NCBI GenBank assembly: GCA_013115125.1
Contig: JABANN010000174.1
Span: 1 to 57,020 of the forward strand
From: Perkinsus olseni
Taxonomy: Eukaryota; Perkinsozoa; Perkinsida
Reading direction: 5' to 3'
DNA length: 57,020 nt
In this document: positions 42,884 through 53,781 of the stretch, one piece after another
Position numbering within the stretch: the first letter of the stretch is position 1
Layout of the letters: every line of letters starts with the position of its first letter
Notes under the pieces: generated by a model
What the model was told of the DNA's origin: nothing
What the model saw: the letters and a program-made list of their open reading frames with translations, nothing else
Databases searched by the model: none
Position numbers and translations under genes: made by a program

Positions 42884-43417
42884 GGGACAGGAGTGGCTCA
42901 TGACTATTGCCATCGTTGCCATAACAGCATCCGAGATATTTCTTTTGTTGATGAAAATCACCGCCCTTGACGAATTCAATACACAATTCTGCATCATATT
43001 CTATACAAACTCGCCCGTTACGAGCCGAACAACCGCTGTATTTCACAAAATTCGACCCTCGTGCGTCGCGATTGTATCGGAGCATTCTCAGGCTCTCCCC
43101 TATTGAGAGATTCGGGGACGGTATGAGAGAATGTTGTCCTAGGTGGGAGTCCCTATTCTCGCTCGAGACCGCAGTTGTTTCCGTCTTATTTCAGCTACGG
43201 TAGTAGCTTGAAGTTCGACACGCGAGTTTGTACTCGTGTCCCATGCAGAGAGGAGAGTTAGACGAGCATAGACGGTGACTCACCGTCGGTGAGACAAGGT
43301 GATTATGTGATTTTCGATGTCGTTGTGCATTTACGTGTTATGATAATACTGTTATGTTCCGATCAAGGATAAGAGACGGCTCACTTGTTCCGAGATTGTG
43401 ACCTTGTTCTTGGGAAC

Positions 43418-44556
43418 ATGCATCAGCAGTCATTTCGCCCCCTCGTCTGCTTCCTGCTGATGCATGTGATACGGGGGAGCGGCCTAGGGTCGTATCACGA
43501 GCTCTTCTGCCGGTCGATCTATCCTGAAAACACCATCGCCGATGTGTGCTCTCTGGGCTTTGAGTACCACCCGCGTTATTATATGTTCACTCTTAATTGG
43601 GATGTTTCCGGTCGAGATGGTGACGAGGTTTTATCTAACTACACGGTGATCGAGAAGAGTTCGGATCGGCCGACCATGCTCTACTACCCTAGAGTGGCCC
43701 CAGATGATCCCTTCACCGCCGAAGGTGATATCATAATACCCGAAACATGTCCCATCACTGTGCTGGAGCAGGGAGACACAGCGAACTATATACTTGTTGA
43801 TGATACTCGTAGGCTAATCGGTTCGCGATCTGGATTGGAAGATATGATGTACCGGAAAGAGAACTTAAATCGGTCAAGGATGAGTGAAATCAGCAAGGAC
43901 AGGACACTGCATTACTATCAACCAGGACGTGAAGATACCGGTTTCATCGTCAAGGACGGCATTGTGACTGGGCTGGAGAGGTTCCGTGGGTCGATTGAAG
44001 AGGGCCCTCAATTCACGTGGCACGACAAGCTCCCACAAGCCTCGCTACCGAGGCTGGACGGTGGCACCAGCGTTGTCTTCTTCATACCGTATTATATGAT
44101 CCACACGATATTTGACATTGACGGGGAGGTTGATACCATCGAAGCTTACAAATGGTCAGTAGTTCTACCGTTACAATCATGCTTCATTGTCTTCAATGCT
44201 TTAGGGGTGGACCACGGCAGACAACCGAGTCAAACAAACCGTAGGGTTGCCGGAGTTCCAGCCTTTGGTATCATCCTCATCTGTTCAGGTTCTTCCTCAT
44301 ACCGATGCCACGGTAGGTATTACGACGACTTCCTGTTTCGGAAGTGTTTCTGATAGGTCAGCGGAAGGGTCAGTTCGAAATGTTGATCCCCCACCACCGA
44401 CGTAAATGATCGACAAGTTCTCCATGTTATGCCTGCATAGGTAAAATCAGGTACGAGGAAGCCATCAGAGATGGCCATCGTCATGATGACCACCGTCAGT
44501 CGCCGACCAGCCCCCGCTCTTCAAGACCAGCTCACAGAATAAGTACGCTAGTTTGA
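43418..44556 (+). CDS. Secreted-array gene B
   Basis: Start MHQQSFRPLVCFLLMHVIRG is a signal peptide. Then SYHELFCRSIYPENTIADVC, FEYHPRYYMFTLNWDVSGRD, YTVIEKSSDRPTM, DIIIPETCPITVLEQGDTAN with YILVDDTRRLIGSRSGLEDM, KDRTLHYYQPGREDTGFIVK, FTWHDKLPQASLPRLDGG and IPYYMIHTIFDIDGEVDTIE. After an intron come a short exon beginning GWTTADNR and a terminal exon YEEAIRDGHRHDDHRQSPTS ending ISTLV. Architecture parallels gene A (xxFCR near the N-terminus, TLHYYQP for RYHYFSQ, terminal YEEAI for YFESM), so A and B are distant paralogues. A 250-bp core is almost identical to B'. Function unknown. Confidence 0.68.
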
Positions 44557-45779
44557 GAGTTCCCAACCTCATAATTGGCATGAACAGGTCACCTGTTACA
44601 GGTGTATGCGCTTCATTTTGATGTGTTGTTGCTGGCGTGTGGTGTCGTGTAATAGTTCCACCGGGGAACTTTCACGAGTCAGTGACGCTGTATCACAGAT
44701 CAACTGTCTAAGACAGTCTGTCTTGTACCGATGGAACACTACCGCAGCGATCCACGGACACGAAGAGTATAATGGTCCATTATTAATGGATAAACTCAAC
44801 AAGAATGCCACTTGGAACGAAATAATGACAAATCATTTACCGTGCGTCCCATGATTATTGCGCATGTTGAGGAGGCTGTTAGCAGCTCATCATTAGCTGT
44901 GACCAGCATTCCAGTTACTGTAGCTGATCTCTGACAAGATGTCGTCGGCGGTCTCACCAACAAAATCGCAGTGAACTCTGCCGGTTTGGCAGGATGTGGA
45001 TTCAGATACGGGGCCAACATACTCTGTTGGACTCCCTGTTGCGCGAATAGTTCCCGCCGAACTGTTGCCTGTATCGTTTGTTGATAGCTGGGCGACCGCG
45101 AATCTCTGAGGGTCATATCTTTACGCTACACCATAGTGTGTTCTTTAACCATAGTAACGCCCTTTTCTTTTTAATATCTTCAACAAGGAGCTGCTACCAG
45201 TAAGGTGTCGCGGTACTGACTTGGATATCACTTAGGGGAAACTCAACAAGCGGATGTCTTGTGCCAGAATAAGCCAATACCACTACCCTGGGACAGAAGT
45301 AGTGTAACAATGCACTTCACTCTTCTCTCTACTTCACAGCACCGCCTGAGCATCTCGCTTGCCCAGACGATCGGTATTGGGCTCATCAGCTATATAAGGA
45401 CTGCGAGGGTTTGACCTCTCTCGGGACTTGACAAAACCCTTGGGGAGTGCTCGGGACATACTCAGGACCAACCAACCGAGTAGAGGAGCACCGGTAGTAG
45501 GCAATCTGCACCCACAACACAGGCCAAAGTGATAATTGGGCGAGCGACTCTCGGCGATGGCTGCTCGAGAAGTATCGACGGTGGAATTTCCAAATCGTGA
45601 CATCAGAAGCGGGAGGCGCCTTGGATATCAGTGATCTCCGTCTGAGGATCTCGGCTCAAGATTCTGGAGTAGAGCATTCTCCAGGTCAGAGAATCAATAT
45701 GCTGCACAAGGCGTAGGTTCGCTCACCTACATGAATTGACTGTTGATATTCCTGACAGGAATTTCCTGTTAGCTACACG
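44557..45779. other. Spacer between array genes B and A'
   Basis: No gene recognised. Open frames here are short and overlap antisense. One GGGCGAGCG copy at 45538. Confidence 0.5.
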
Positions 45780-46650
45780 ATGCCATTATTGGCCCCACTT
45801 CTCGGCTGCGGATCTCAGGACTCGGCATCCTCTTGCCTCGCAGGTCCTGGCGTCCCTCTCGTGTCCGAGATAGAAATCTTCTGTCGATACAATAAACAGT
45901 CCCACAGTTGCTTCGTCGAGAGCAACACGGACCCTGTCTACGCTTTCGAATACAACGTCGAACCCGGAGAGACCCCGGGAGATGTACCAGCACCGATCAC
46001 TCGAGGCTGTCGGCTGGGCTTGACTGACGGGATCGTAGAGCAAGGGGACGACTTCACGGAACTCCAGAGGCTGAAGCTCGACTACTACACGCGTGACCGA
46101 GTGCGTTTGGAGAGAGGACCGCCACGAATTTGTGAGCACAGTTTTGAGTATGCTAAGATAGAGAACGACGTGAGAGTGGTGGACCGAGATATTTACAATG
46201 GACGATACGACAGGATGGAAAAGCACAGAATGGAGGGATTCAAAAAAATCTTATTGGGCTCGCGGTATCATTACTTTTCTCAAACCCCACATCTCGAAAT
46301 TGTTATTCGGTAGGGCGAACAGTTCGATATCTATGATGATGGGAAACATTGACCTTTCCCTGTTAAGTGGATACCAACGGAGAAACTCGGAACATACAAG
46401 TTCGCTATCGACAAGAATCGCTTCGCCGTTTTTATTCACTACTACATGCTAGTCATCAACGTAGAAACCAAGGAGACTACAGTATTGCGTGTGTGAGGCG
46501 TCTTTTCAAGTGATTTGAGGGAATCACACATCTCTTCAGGAACGGCGTTTCGCAACATCCCAAACGAAGAATGTGAGTCGACTCGGCATTGCCTGTATGT
46601 TTTTATCATCCCCAATGCTCAGGTACTTCGACAATATCATGGCCGGGTGA
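45780..46650 (+). pseudogene. Secreted-array gene A' (paralogue of A, probably broken)
   Basis: Reads MPLLAPLLGCGSQDSA, then EIEIFCRYNKQSHSCFVESN, VYAFEYNVEPGETPGDV, EQGDDFTELQRLKLDYYTRD, GPPRICEHSFEYAKIENDVR, SRYHYFSQTPHLEIVI and further on AVFIHYYMLVINVETKETTV, NGVSQHPKRR and terminal YFDNIMAG, parallel to A exon for exon. The frame is interrupted by in-frame stop codons at 46311-46313 and about 23 codons later, between SQTPHLEIVI and the FIHYYMLV block, where A is open. The rest of the exon and splice sites look intact, so the loss is recent, or the sequence has errors. Confidence 0.65.
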
Positions 46651-46999
46651 GAACGATGTGAAAAGCCATTCTTCCGTGCTCCAGTTCACAACTGTCCTCC
46701 CCCAATGGAGGATCTCCATCCTCCATCCATTTTCCGCCTGGTGAGTTGCCAGAGGGAAAGTGGTCCAGATTGTCGCCTGAGTTCGTCCATGTGACCACGG
46801 TGGCTAAATCAGTAGTACTGATTCAGTACCGTGTGGGTGCTCGGACAGTTTCGTTCCGGGGCGGCGCTGATAACAGTGAATCCTGAAAAGGGTGAATCGG
46901 AAAAAATCGCTCACGTGGCCTGTGAACAGTGAATGCACAAGCGCGCGCCTGGAAAGTCCGCGACCCGTGAAGTAGAACGATGATATGATGAATTCGTAT

Positions 47000-47085
47000 T
47001 AGGGATCTGGCGTAATGGTTAGGGCTCAAGTATAGTCAACGGTGGATTGTGGGTTCTATTCCACCCTATTCATTTTCTCGGTTTG
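47000..47085 (+). other. tRNA-like element
   Basis: D-arm-like GGCGTAATGGTTAGGGC, a middle part CAAGTATAGTCAACGG, and T-arm-like TTGTGGGTTCTATTCCACCC, in tRNA order and spacing. The T stem GTGG/CCAC pairs; acceptor pairing is partial, so I do not call it a functional tRNA. Confidence 0.5.
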
Positions 47086-47237
47086 TCGGATGACTCACGC
47101 AATTGAGGAGTTTGAGTACTACCCTCGAGTCGATAATGTGCAGGCAGACACCAAGTGCACTGGGGCGATCCGCAGTCACTATGGGAGAGAAAACCAAACT
47201 ACATTAGGGTTCAACGAATGAACCTTCCACGAAATTC

Positions 47238-47305
47238 TTTTTGGTCAAGCGGATAAGCGTCGCTGCTGGCATCTGTAAGACCCAGGTTCAAATCCCGCTA
47301 ATGGC
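47238..47305 (+). other. tRNA-like element
   Basis: D-arm-like TTGGTCAAGCGGATAAGCG, a middle part with CTGGCATCTGTAAGACC, and T-arm-like CCCAGGTTCAAATCCCGC. Stems are imperfect. Confidence 0.45.
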
Positions 47306-47346
47306 GCGGAGACATCGTGATGGGGGACTCGCGCGCGGAGCGCGCG

Positions 47347-47407
47347 GGCTTGTATGTATTGACATGCCTTTCGCGAGCGGCTCGCGAAAGGCATGTCAAT
47401 ACAAGCC
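47347..47407. repeat. Long near-perfect inverted repeat (hairpin)
   Basis: Left arm 47347-47377 begins GGCTTGTATGTATTGACATG; right arm 47381-47407 begins CTCGCGAAAGGCATGTCAAT. The arms pair over 27 bp with a single 4-nt bulge and a 3-nt loop. A GC palindrome, CGCGCGGAGCGCGCG, lies just to the left (about 47331-47345). Confidence 0.92.
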
Positions 47408-47429
47408 AGAGCAGAAAAATGTTAGAAAT

Positions 47430-47515
47430 CCTGCGCTGGGATTTGAACTCGCCGCCATACTGTCATTATGCACGGGACTCAACGCCATGGCGAGTGGTCT
47501 AGTGAAGAGAGCCGA
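47430..47515 (-). other. tRNA-like element
   Basis: On the minus strand a T-arm-like GGCGAGTTCAAATCCCAGCG with a preceding body CACTAGACCACTCGCCATGG. Weakly paired; the third tRNA-like sequence within 500 bp. Confidence 0.4.
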
Positions 47516-48228
47516 AACTTTCGGTCCGAAAGCGAGCGGGTCTACATGAACATGTAAAAATGGCGAGCGCACTTGGCGTTCACCGTTTTTAGGCTTTCAC
47601 CGGTTTTAATGAGCGATATTGTAACAAAGTCGGATTAACTAACACTTCACCATTATCAGGATTCGCTGTTATCAGTCGCACCGTTCCGGAACTTCTGGAG
47701 CAGAACTTTCACGATGAAACCGTTTCATTGAAACGCATATGATAAACGGACTGCACTCAGCACACTGTACGGTACGGTGTACTGTAGTACCGTATCGACA
47801 CAACGGTACAGTCCGTACCAATTACAGTAATGGAGTCACGTTTTCAGGCTCTCATCTATGCAAAGTGTTGGAGAAGAAATGAGAGAATGTTGCCCTGTGT
47901 AGGAACGGTCACTTTTGATTTAACCCACGGTCGCCTGTATCAGTTACGATGCCGCCATGCAATTCGATAGGCAATCCTGCAATCGTGCCGTATGCACAGA
48001 AAGCAGAGGCACAAGTGTATAGCCAATAAACGTAATGATGTGACTCAATCATCATAATTTATGATGGTGTACATGCCACGAAGTAAACGCTTGTTATGTT
48101 CTCATGGAGGCCTCATGACTATTGCTGGGACTCCCATCGCGGCATAACGCCCGCGGGAGTTCCTACGAGTTCAACTTCACTCGCACGGCCCGTAGTTCTT
48201 GAGTCCAACTCTCGGTACTCTCGCTTGC

Positions 48229-49734
48229 ATGCCTCGGCAGCTCCCCTCCATCTGCTATGGGCTGATACATATAGTCTGGTATGGTCTGGGCCTACCTACC
48301 ATTAACGGGACCGGCATAGAATCGATTTATCCAGTGCTTTTCTGCCGTCCGATCTATCCCGAAAACGCCGTCACCGATGTGTGTCTTCTGGCCTTTTGGT
48401 ACCACCCGCGTTACTATATGTTCACTCTCAATTGGGCTGTTTTCGACCGAGATGGTGACGAGGTTTTATCCAACTACACCGTTATCGAGAAGAAATCGAA
48501 CATAACCCGCCGCCCCAGGGTGGCATCAGATGATCCCTTCACCACGGAAGGTGATATCATAATACCCGAAACATGTCCCATCACTGTGCTGGAGCAGGGA
48601 GACACAGCGAACTATATACTTGTTGATGATACTCGTAGGCTAATCGGTTCGCGATCTGGATTGGAAGAAATGATGTACCGGAAAGAGAACTCAAATCGGT
48701 CAAGGATGAGTGAAATCAGCAAGGACAGGACACTGCATTACTATCAACCAGGACGTGAAGATGTCGGTTTCATCGTCAAGGACGGCATTGTGACTGAGTT
48801 GGAGAGGTTTGACGGATCGATTGAAGAGGGCGCTGAGTTCACGTGGCACGACAAGCTCCCACAAGCCTCGCTACCGAGGCTGGACGGCGACATCAGCATG
48901 GTCTTTGTAGTGAACCGCCTTTTCAATGATTGCCTACTGTAATACGTTATTGTGGCCGATCTGTCCCCATGGCCTGTATAGGGCAATGATATCTTAGCAC
49001 TCTCTGTGTATTGTCTCTAGCGTGAGGCTAGTAGTTACTATTGATACCCACGTTGTAATGTATGGCTTATTTAAGAAGTATCGAGAGTTTAACCCATTTC
49101 CCCTATGTCACAGTTTCCGTCGAGTTCTAAGGGTGGCGAGCTTCCTGCTGTCTCTAGTGAACGGTTTGGTCAAGCCGGGAACACTACACTTATACCGAAC
49201 ATGTAGCCGGGAACACATACCGTATTATATGATCCACATTATAAGAAGTGAAGAGGGAGAGATGATCAAACTGGAGGCCTATAAATGGTTAGGGATGGAC
49301 ACTGCCATACCATACATGGTCTCCGATGTTTCAGGGGTGGACCACGACAGACTCTCAAATGGGCCAATCCATAAGACCTCCGCTCGCAAGTTCTGCATCA
49401 CCATTGCCTGTTTAGGTTGTTCCCAACGCCAAAATTTCGGTAATGACTTTGATTTCTAGAGAAGACCTTTTATATGACTTTTGAGTATCTTTTTCGTAGG
49501 TCGGCGAGCAGACCTCGCGGGAGTGATGATCTCGGGAATCCACCGCCCAGGTGAGTGGAATCCACTCAGTGGATAACACGCTCGCACTATGCACACCATC
49601 ATCATCTCAGTTACGAGGAAACCATGAGCCGCGATTCCCTACCTAGTACCGCACTTCAGCGAGAAAGAAGAGAACGATCACCGAATCGCTCTCGTCCTAC
49701 TCATTCGACTCAAAAGCGAGTGACAGTGGTTTGA
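48229..49734 (+). pseudogene. Secreted-array gene B' (paralogue of B, interrupted)
   Basis: Start MPRQLPSICYGLIHIVWYGL then GLPTING, a hydrophobic leader unlike that of B. Then VLFCRPIYPENAVTDVC, FWYHPRYYMFTLNWAVFDRD, DIIIPETCPITVLEQGDTAN, KDRTLHYYQPGREDVGFIVK and FTWHDKLPQASLPRLDGD. At 48907 the match to B stops; after about 310 bp it resumes with IPYYMIHIIRSEEGEMIKLE and AYKW. The terminal exon is YEETMSRDSLPSTALQRERR with RERSPNRSRPTHSTQKRVTV, a basic RS-rich tail. The 310-bp segment begins GTGAACC and could be an unspliced intron, but its acceptor is poor, so an insertion that breaks the gene is likelier. Confidence 0.55.
48907..49215. other. About 310-bp insertion within gene B'
   Basis: Absent from gene B at the matching point (DGGTSVVFFIPYYM). 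It ends with a short direct repeat, AGCCGGGAACAC, at about 49172 and 49205. No recognised element. Confidence 0.55.
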
Positions 49735-50116
49735 GACCCTCATGTGAATGATGATGAACAGATGCTTGTTTGATATCTTGCTGTCCTTGTTCTTGCACAA
49801 TGCCATTTAGTTTTGTCATTCCCGGGTGACTCACAGGGCGAATAACCCTGGGTGATTGAGATGGCATACTCAGTATGCGCAGATGATAGAAGTACATGAT
49901 AATCTTCAGACTAACTGAAAACTAGATGCCTAGTACTACTAGGCTGGTTGACATCACTCGTGACACGAAATTCGTGTATATGAAGTTATCGTCGAGGCAA
50001 CTGACTCCCGCTCACAACTCCACCGACCTGTTCGACCTGTTCACGACCTGCGCATCACCGGAAACGTCCATGTCGTTACTGGGAGAATCGTGAGTCTCTC
50101 TTCAGTTCACGTTGGA

Positions 50117-50791
50117 ATGTCTCCTCGAATGTTGATGCTCGTCTCCTTGGCCGTCCTCAGCGTCAATACAGTACTCGCTGCCTACCCTCATTACAATATC
50201 TACTGCAGGGAAGGCAGAGGGGCGTTCATAACTGAGTCACTCAGTTAGACTGAATACACTCAGTCTGAGTGTATTCTAGAGAAAGATCGTCATCCGATTC
50301 GCGCTTTCTCACCTATGAGGTTGTGCGCGACTCCGGCGATGTTTACGCCACCTTAACCGACTATTGCGGGTTAAGCGAGCAGAAAAGGGCCCTTATATTT
50401 CCTTCTGATTGCAACCTCCATCATGCGCCAAGTGGCGGCGGTTCCTACTTGCACGAACAGTACCGTGAGAGGAGGGTGATAGGCTGGCAAAACGAAAGGC
50501 CTTATAGGAAAAAGCTCGAGAGGTCTCGCCAAGATATTAAGGGTGAAGCCGAGGCACAGGGGCTCAGATATATGTCGTTCTCACCAACTGCTGATCTCGA
50601 CGTTTCTAGAGAAGGAGAATTCACTTGGTCGAGATCAAATCGCACCGCTAAGAGCGCAAAATGGCTGTTCGACGAACAGTGTTCGTGGAGAGGTATGATG
50701 TCTTCAAACTGCCGAGCGGCCGCATCGGTTTCTTCGCTGATGATATCGCCGTGATTGTAGCACAGGATGATCATTATGTCCTACGCAAGTA
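50117..50791 (+). pseudogene. Secreted-array gene C (broken paralogue of D)
   Basis: Start MSPRMLMLVSLAVLSVNTVL is a clear signal peptide followed by AYPHYNIYCREGRGAF. Beyond it, the parts ECILEKDRHPIRAF, TYEVVRDSGDVYATLTDYCG, GSYLHEQYRERRVIGWQNER with PYRKKLERSRQDIKGEAE, GLRYMSFSPTADLDVSREGE then FTW, and FVERYDVFKLPSGRIGFFAD each match gene D, but lie in different frames, with a palindromic extra stretch (50231-50276) near the N-terminus. Likely a pseudogene with about three breaks. Two small downstream exons, LPSWFNPQRAR and VPRWLTSARRAR (50860-50985), each followed by a donor-like GTAGGTCGG or GTACGTCTGG, appear to be its 3' exons. Confidence 0.6.
50252..50276. repeat. Perfect 12-bp-arm palindrome
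   Basis: GAATACACTCAG T CTGAGTGTATTC, next to a second perfect one, ACTGAGT C ACTCAGT, at 50231-50245, both inside broken gene C. Confidence 0.92.
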
Positions 50792-50985
50792 AGCTCAGCT
50801 CACTATGCTGGACTATTTCATACTGTATGGTACAGTCTGTGTCATCCCTCCCTCAGGCTCCCCTCTTGGTTCAACCCTCAACGGGCTCGGTACGTCTGGA
50901 ATGCCTGATGAACCATTCTACTGGCAGTAGATAATTCCTTTCTCAGAGTCCCTCGTTGGCTGACATCCGCCCGACGAGCTAGGTA

Positions 50986-52733
50986 GGTCGGAACTGCCGC
51001 TGTGCCGGTCTCTCGAATCTTCTCCCTGTTCCTCGCGTATTCTGCCCTCATCAAAGGCGCCCGTGCACATCAGCGAACCACATTTAGCGAGAAAGTGATG
51101 TTGACTTGTTTTCAGGAATACCCCGAGTTCTGTTCGTCGACTTGATTGAGGACCACCGGCGTATTCTGATTCGGTATACTCTCAGGGTGCCACGTGAGCC
51201 TACATTGCCTCTGCTGCTCCCCCCCGCCCACTACTTGGTCGTCACTACGACTCGTAGCCTGCGACCTCCACCTGCTCCGATGGGATAGTGCCCGTGGAAA
51301 TGTTCCTTTTGTGCTTTCAGAAGTTTTGATGAGTCATCAATCACCGGGTAGCGAACTACCCGGCCCCCGACGCTTCCTTATTTTACGATGTCCATGACGG
51401 CGGCCCGACAAGGTGGGCACCGCAGAAGGCCAGCTCCCGTTCGGATCCTTTAATCTCAGTTATAAGCAGGCAACGAGGACGGGATCTCCTTGAGTAAAGC
51501 AAACGAGTGAAGGTTGGAAGATGCTGGACATTTCGTTAACGCCTTCCGATATCAATCCCTGTCTCAACTTAGTAATGAAGCATGCTACGGTAGCATGCTA
51601 TGGTACGGCAGATCATCATCAGTGCCCGCGGCAAGCTGATGATGCTGTTGACAATGTAGAACCTTTCTCGAGTTCGGACTGTCCAGATGGGTAGATGGTT
51701 TCGCAAGTCGTGACTTCGTAATCCTCGGGATCTTTTGGTAAGAGACTCTCGCTGAGAGCAAAGGAATCACCCGAGTTCCTAACGCTCCATCGAGAGGAGT
51801 CCGTCTACTATTTTTTGCTTATTTGGTCCAAGATGCCTCCGCACATGGGCAACTCTCGCTGTACGGTTCGACGTTGAGCGAGAGTTCTCTTGCTCCGAGC
51901 AAGTTGCTAGAGAGCGAGGCAGTTTGTACGACTATGAAATTGTCAGCTCGGTTCTTACAGGAGTCCTCGGAGTCCTCATAGCTATATTTGCAGTCTCCCA
52001 ACCAATTTTCCCACTCTTGGGGGTTCAACTCGAACTCCGAACGCTGCGATGGTTGAAGGTACTGGGGGCGACATGTAGAGAACATAACCCGCCACTTCAC
52101 GGCCAAGGGTAAGGCTGGGCTAGCTCGCAGCGCGAGAGAGGAAGGCTTCCAGTCTCCTTACCATGCGATACCATAATCAGGCGGGCGAGATCTCCTCGTG
52201 CCCGAAAACGAGTGCGATTCTCAATTTCCGGCGCGAACTTGGACCGCAAGATGTGGGAGATTCCGGTGTATCATTCTACGCCCGAGGGTCAAACGGACCC
52301 AAGACTAGTACTACTAGTCTAGTAGCGTTAGCTGTTAAGTTGACAGTGCCAACTTTCAGTCCGAAGTCGCGGATTCCGTATCCAGTATCCACAGGTCGGC
52401 CGAGACCTCGAATGGACCCTGTTGTTGAGGCGTTGACACTTTCAAGGAAGAAGACTTTCACAAAGAAGGTTCGGAAGAGCGCTGAGCTTTCGAGCTTAAG
52501 GCTCGGCCCTCTTCCGAAACCGTAGAGGGGTTACCACACCTGCTTCGCAGAGAAGGCCTGCTTCTGTCACTGACACGATTCGTGTGGGGGACTGTGGACC
52601 ACGTATCGCTTCTAGCCCGACAGCTTCGTGTCACACGACTAGTAGATCATCAAGATTAATGATTCTCGCTTCATCGAGAAAACTATGCGCACCGGAAGTC
52701 CTGGTAACTTGTTCTTAGTTGGTGTTTTCAACA
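50986..52733. other. Spacer with several perfect hairpins
   Basis: No gene recognised with confidence; a frame at 52163-52525 has no recognisable features. Hairpins: CCGGGTAG/CTACCCGG at 51344-51363, GCATGCTA/TAGCATGC at 51580-51598, CATCATCAG/CTGATGATG at 51614-51644, AACTCTCGCT/AGCGAGAGTT at 51851-51886. Confidence 0.6.
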
Positions 52734-53781
52734 ATGTCGTACTCGCCGTGGACCGTCGTGTTCACAGTCATCTGCGGCTTCACTATAACATCGATCGCTG
52801 CGAGTGATCTTTATGATATCTTCTGCAGGCCAGGAACAACTTTGTCCAAGACCGAATGCTTCTTGGAAGAAGACAGACGTGTAACTCGCGCTTTCACCTA
52901 CGAGGTCCGTAGAGCCCCGGATGGTTACTCGCCCACATTGACTGATTATTGCGACGTGGACTGGAAAAGAGGAGCTATCGTATTCTACCCTGGCTGCAAG
53001 CTTGGCCATTTGCCTGACAGTACAAGCTATCACTCCTACGTGCAGAGAAGCGACGAAGACAGGATAGTCGGTGACGACCGCCGTAGACCGTTCAGGAGAG
53101 TGGACAAGGTTCCGAAGATGACAATCAAATCTGATGCGAAGTCGCGAGGGCTGAGGTACACTTCGGCCTCTCCCCGTGCTACACTGGATGTCTCCAAGAA
53201 AGGGAAGCTGACCTGGGGTAAAAATGGTCGTCCCATTGGAGAAGCCGCGTGGCTCAAGAAGGAGGGACATAGGCACACTGCAACAAGCCCTTACTTCGTG
53301 CTCCCAGATGGCCCTGGTGGATTTTTCATCCCTGGCCACGCTGTTGTTCTTGGGAGCACGATCACCGTCCTGCGCAGGTAAAGTGTACGATGATATCTTG
53401 CTTTCGAGCCTTCCGTCGTCTCAGGACCGACCCCGGCCTAAGATTTCCTGATGATGCCAGGTAGGTCGGAATAGCTCGAGTTGTTCGCCGTGCCGTGCCT
53501 CTTTTACCCGCAATGCGGGTCCCGCATTAATCTTATCATATAATCGAGGTCAATGGTACAGGCCCTGTACTACAGGGAGCTGGTGATGATTTTCAGGGAT
53601 CTCGATTCTCCCACTTCAAGTGACGATGAACCCCCGCCGAGGTAGACTCTGCCGAGGCATTTCCGCACGCACGATCCGTCCCTCGCTCAGTTACGAGGAA
53701 GCAATGAGAATGCCGCCCTCCCTAGGGCTATCGCGCCTACAGGTCAGAAATGGTATTCCGGCCCTGGAGACCGACGTCTGA
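52734..53781 (+). CDS. Secreted-array gene D
   Basis: Start MSYSPWTVVFTVICGFTITS then IAASDLYDIFCRPG, a textbook signal peptide; this ATG is preferred to any upstream start for that reason. Then TECFLEEDRRVTRAFTYEVR, SPTLTDYCDVDWKRGAIVFY, DDRRRPFRRVDKVPKMTIKS with RGLRYTSASPRATLDVSKKG, KLTWGKNGRPIGEAAWLKKE and HAVVLGSTITVLRR. A small exon RTDPGLRFPDDAR and the terminal exon YEEAMRMPPSLGLSRLQVRN ending LETDV follow. IFCR, FTYEV, DYC, RYxxxSP and the YEEAM exon tie it to A and B. It looks intact. Short hairpins lie in and after its 3' introns. Function unknown; secreted. Confidence 0.72.

Larger units (their letters stand above)
46651..48228. other. Spacer with hairpins and tRNA-like sequences
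   Basis: No protein gene recognised. Contains perfect hairpin AATCAGTA G TACTGATT at 46807-46823, three tRNA-like sequences between 47000 and 47520, the long hairpin at 47347-47407 and a TACGGTAC/GTACCGTA repeat near 47770-47800. Confidence 0.6.

Noticed and set aside
47000-47085. Functional tRNA gene
   Set aside because: D and T arms are plausible but the acceptor pairs at only about five of seven positions and the anticodon stem is poor; called tRNA-like only.
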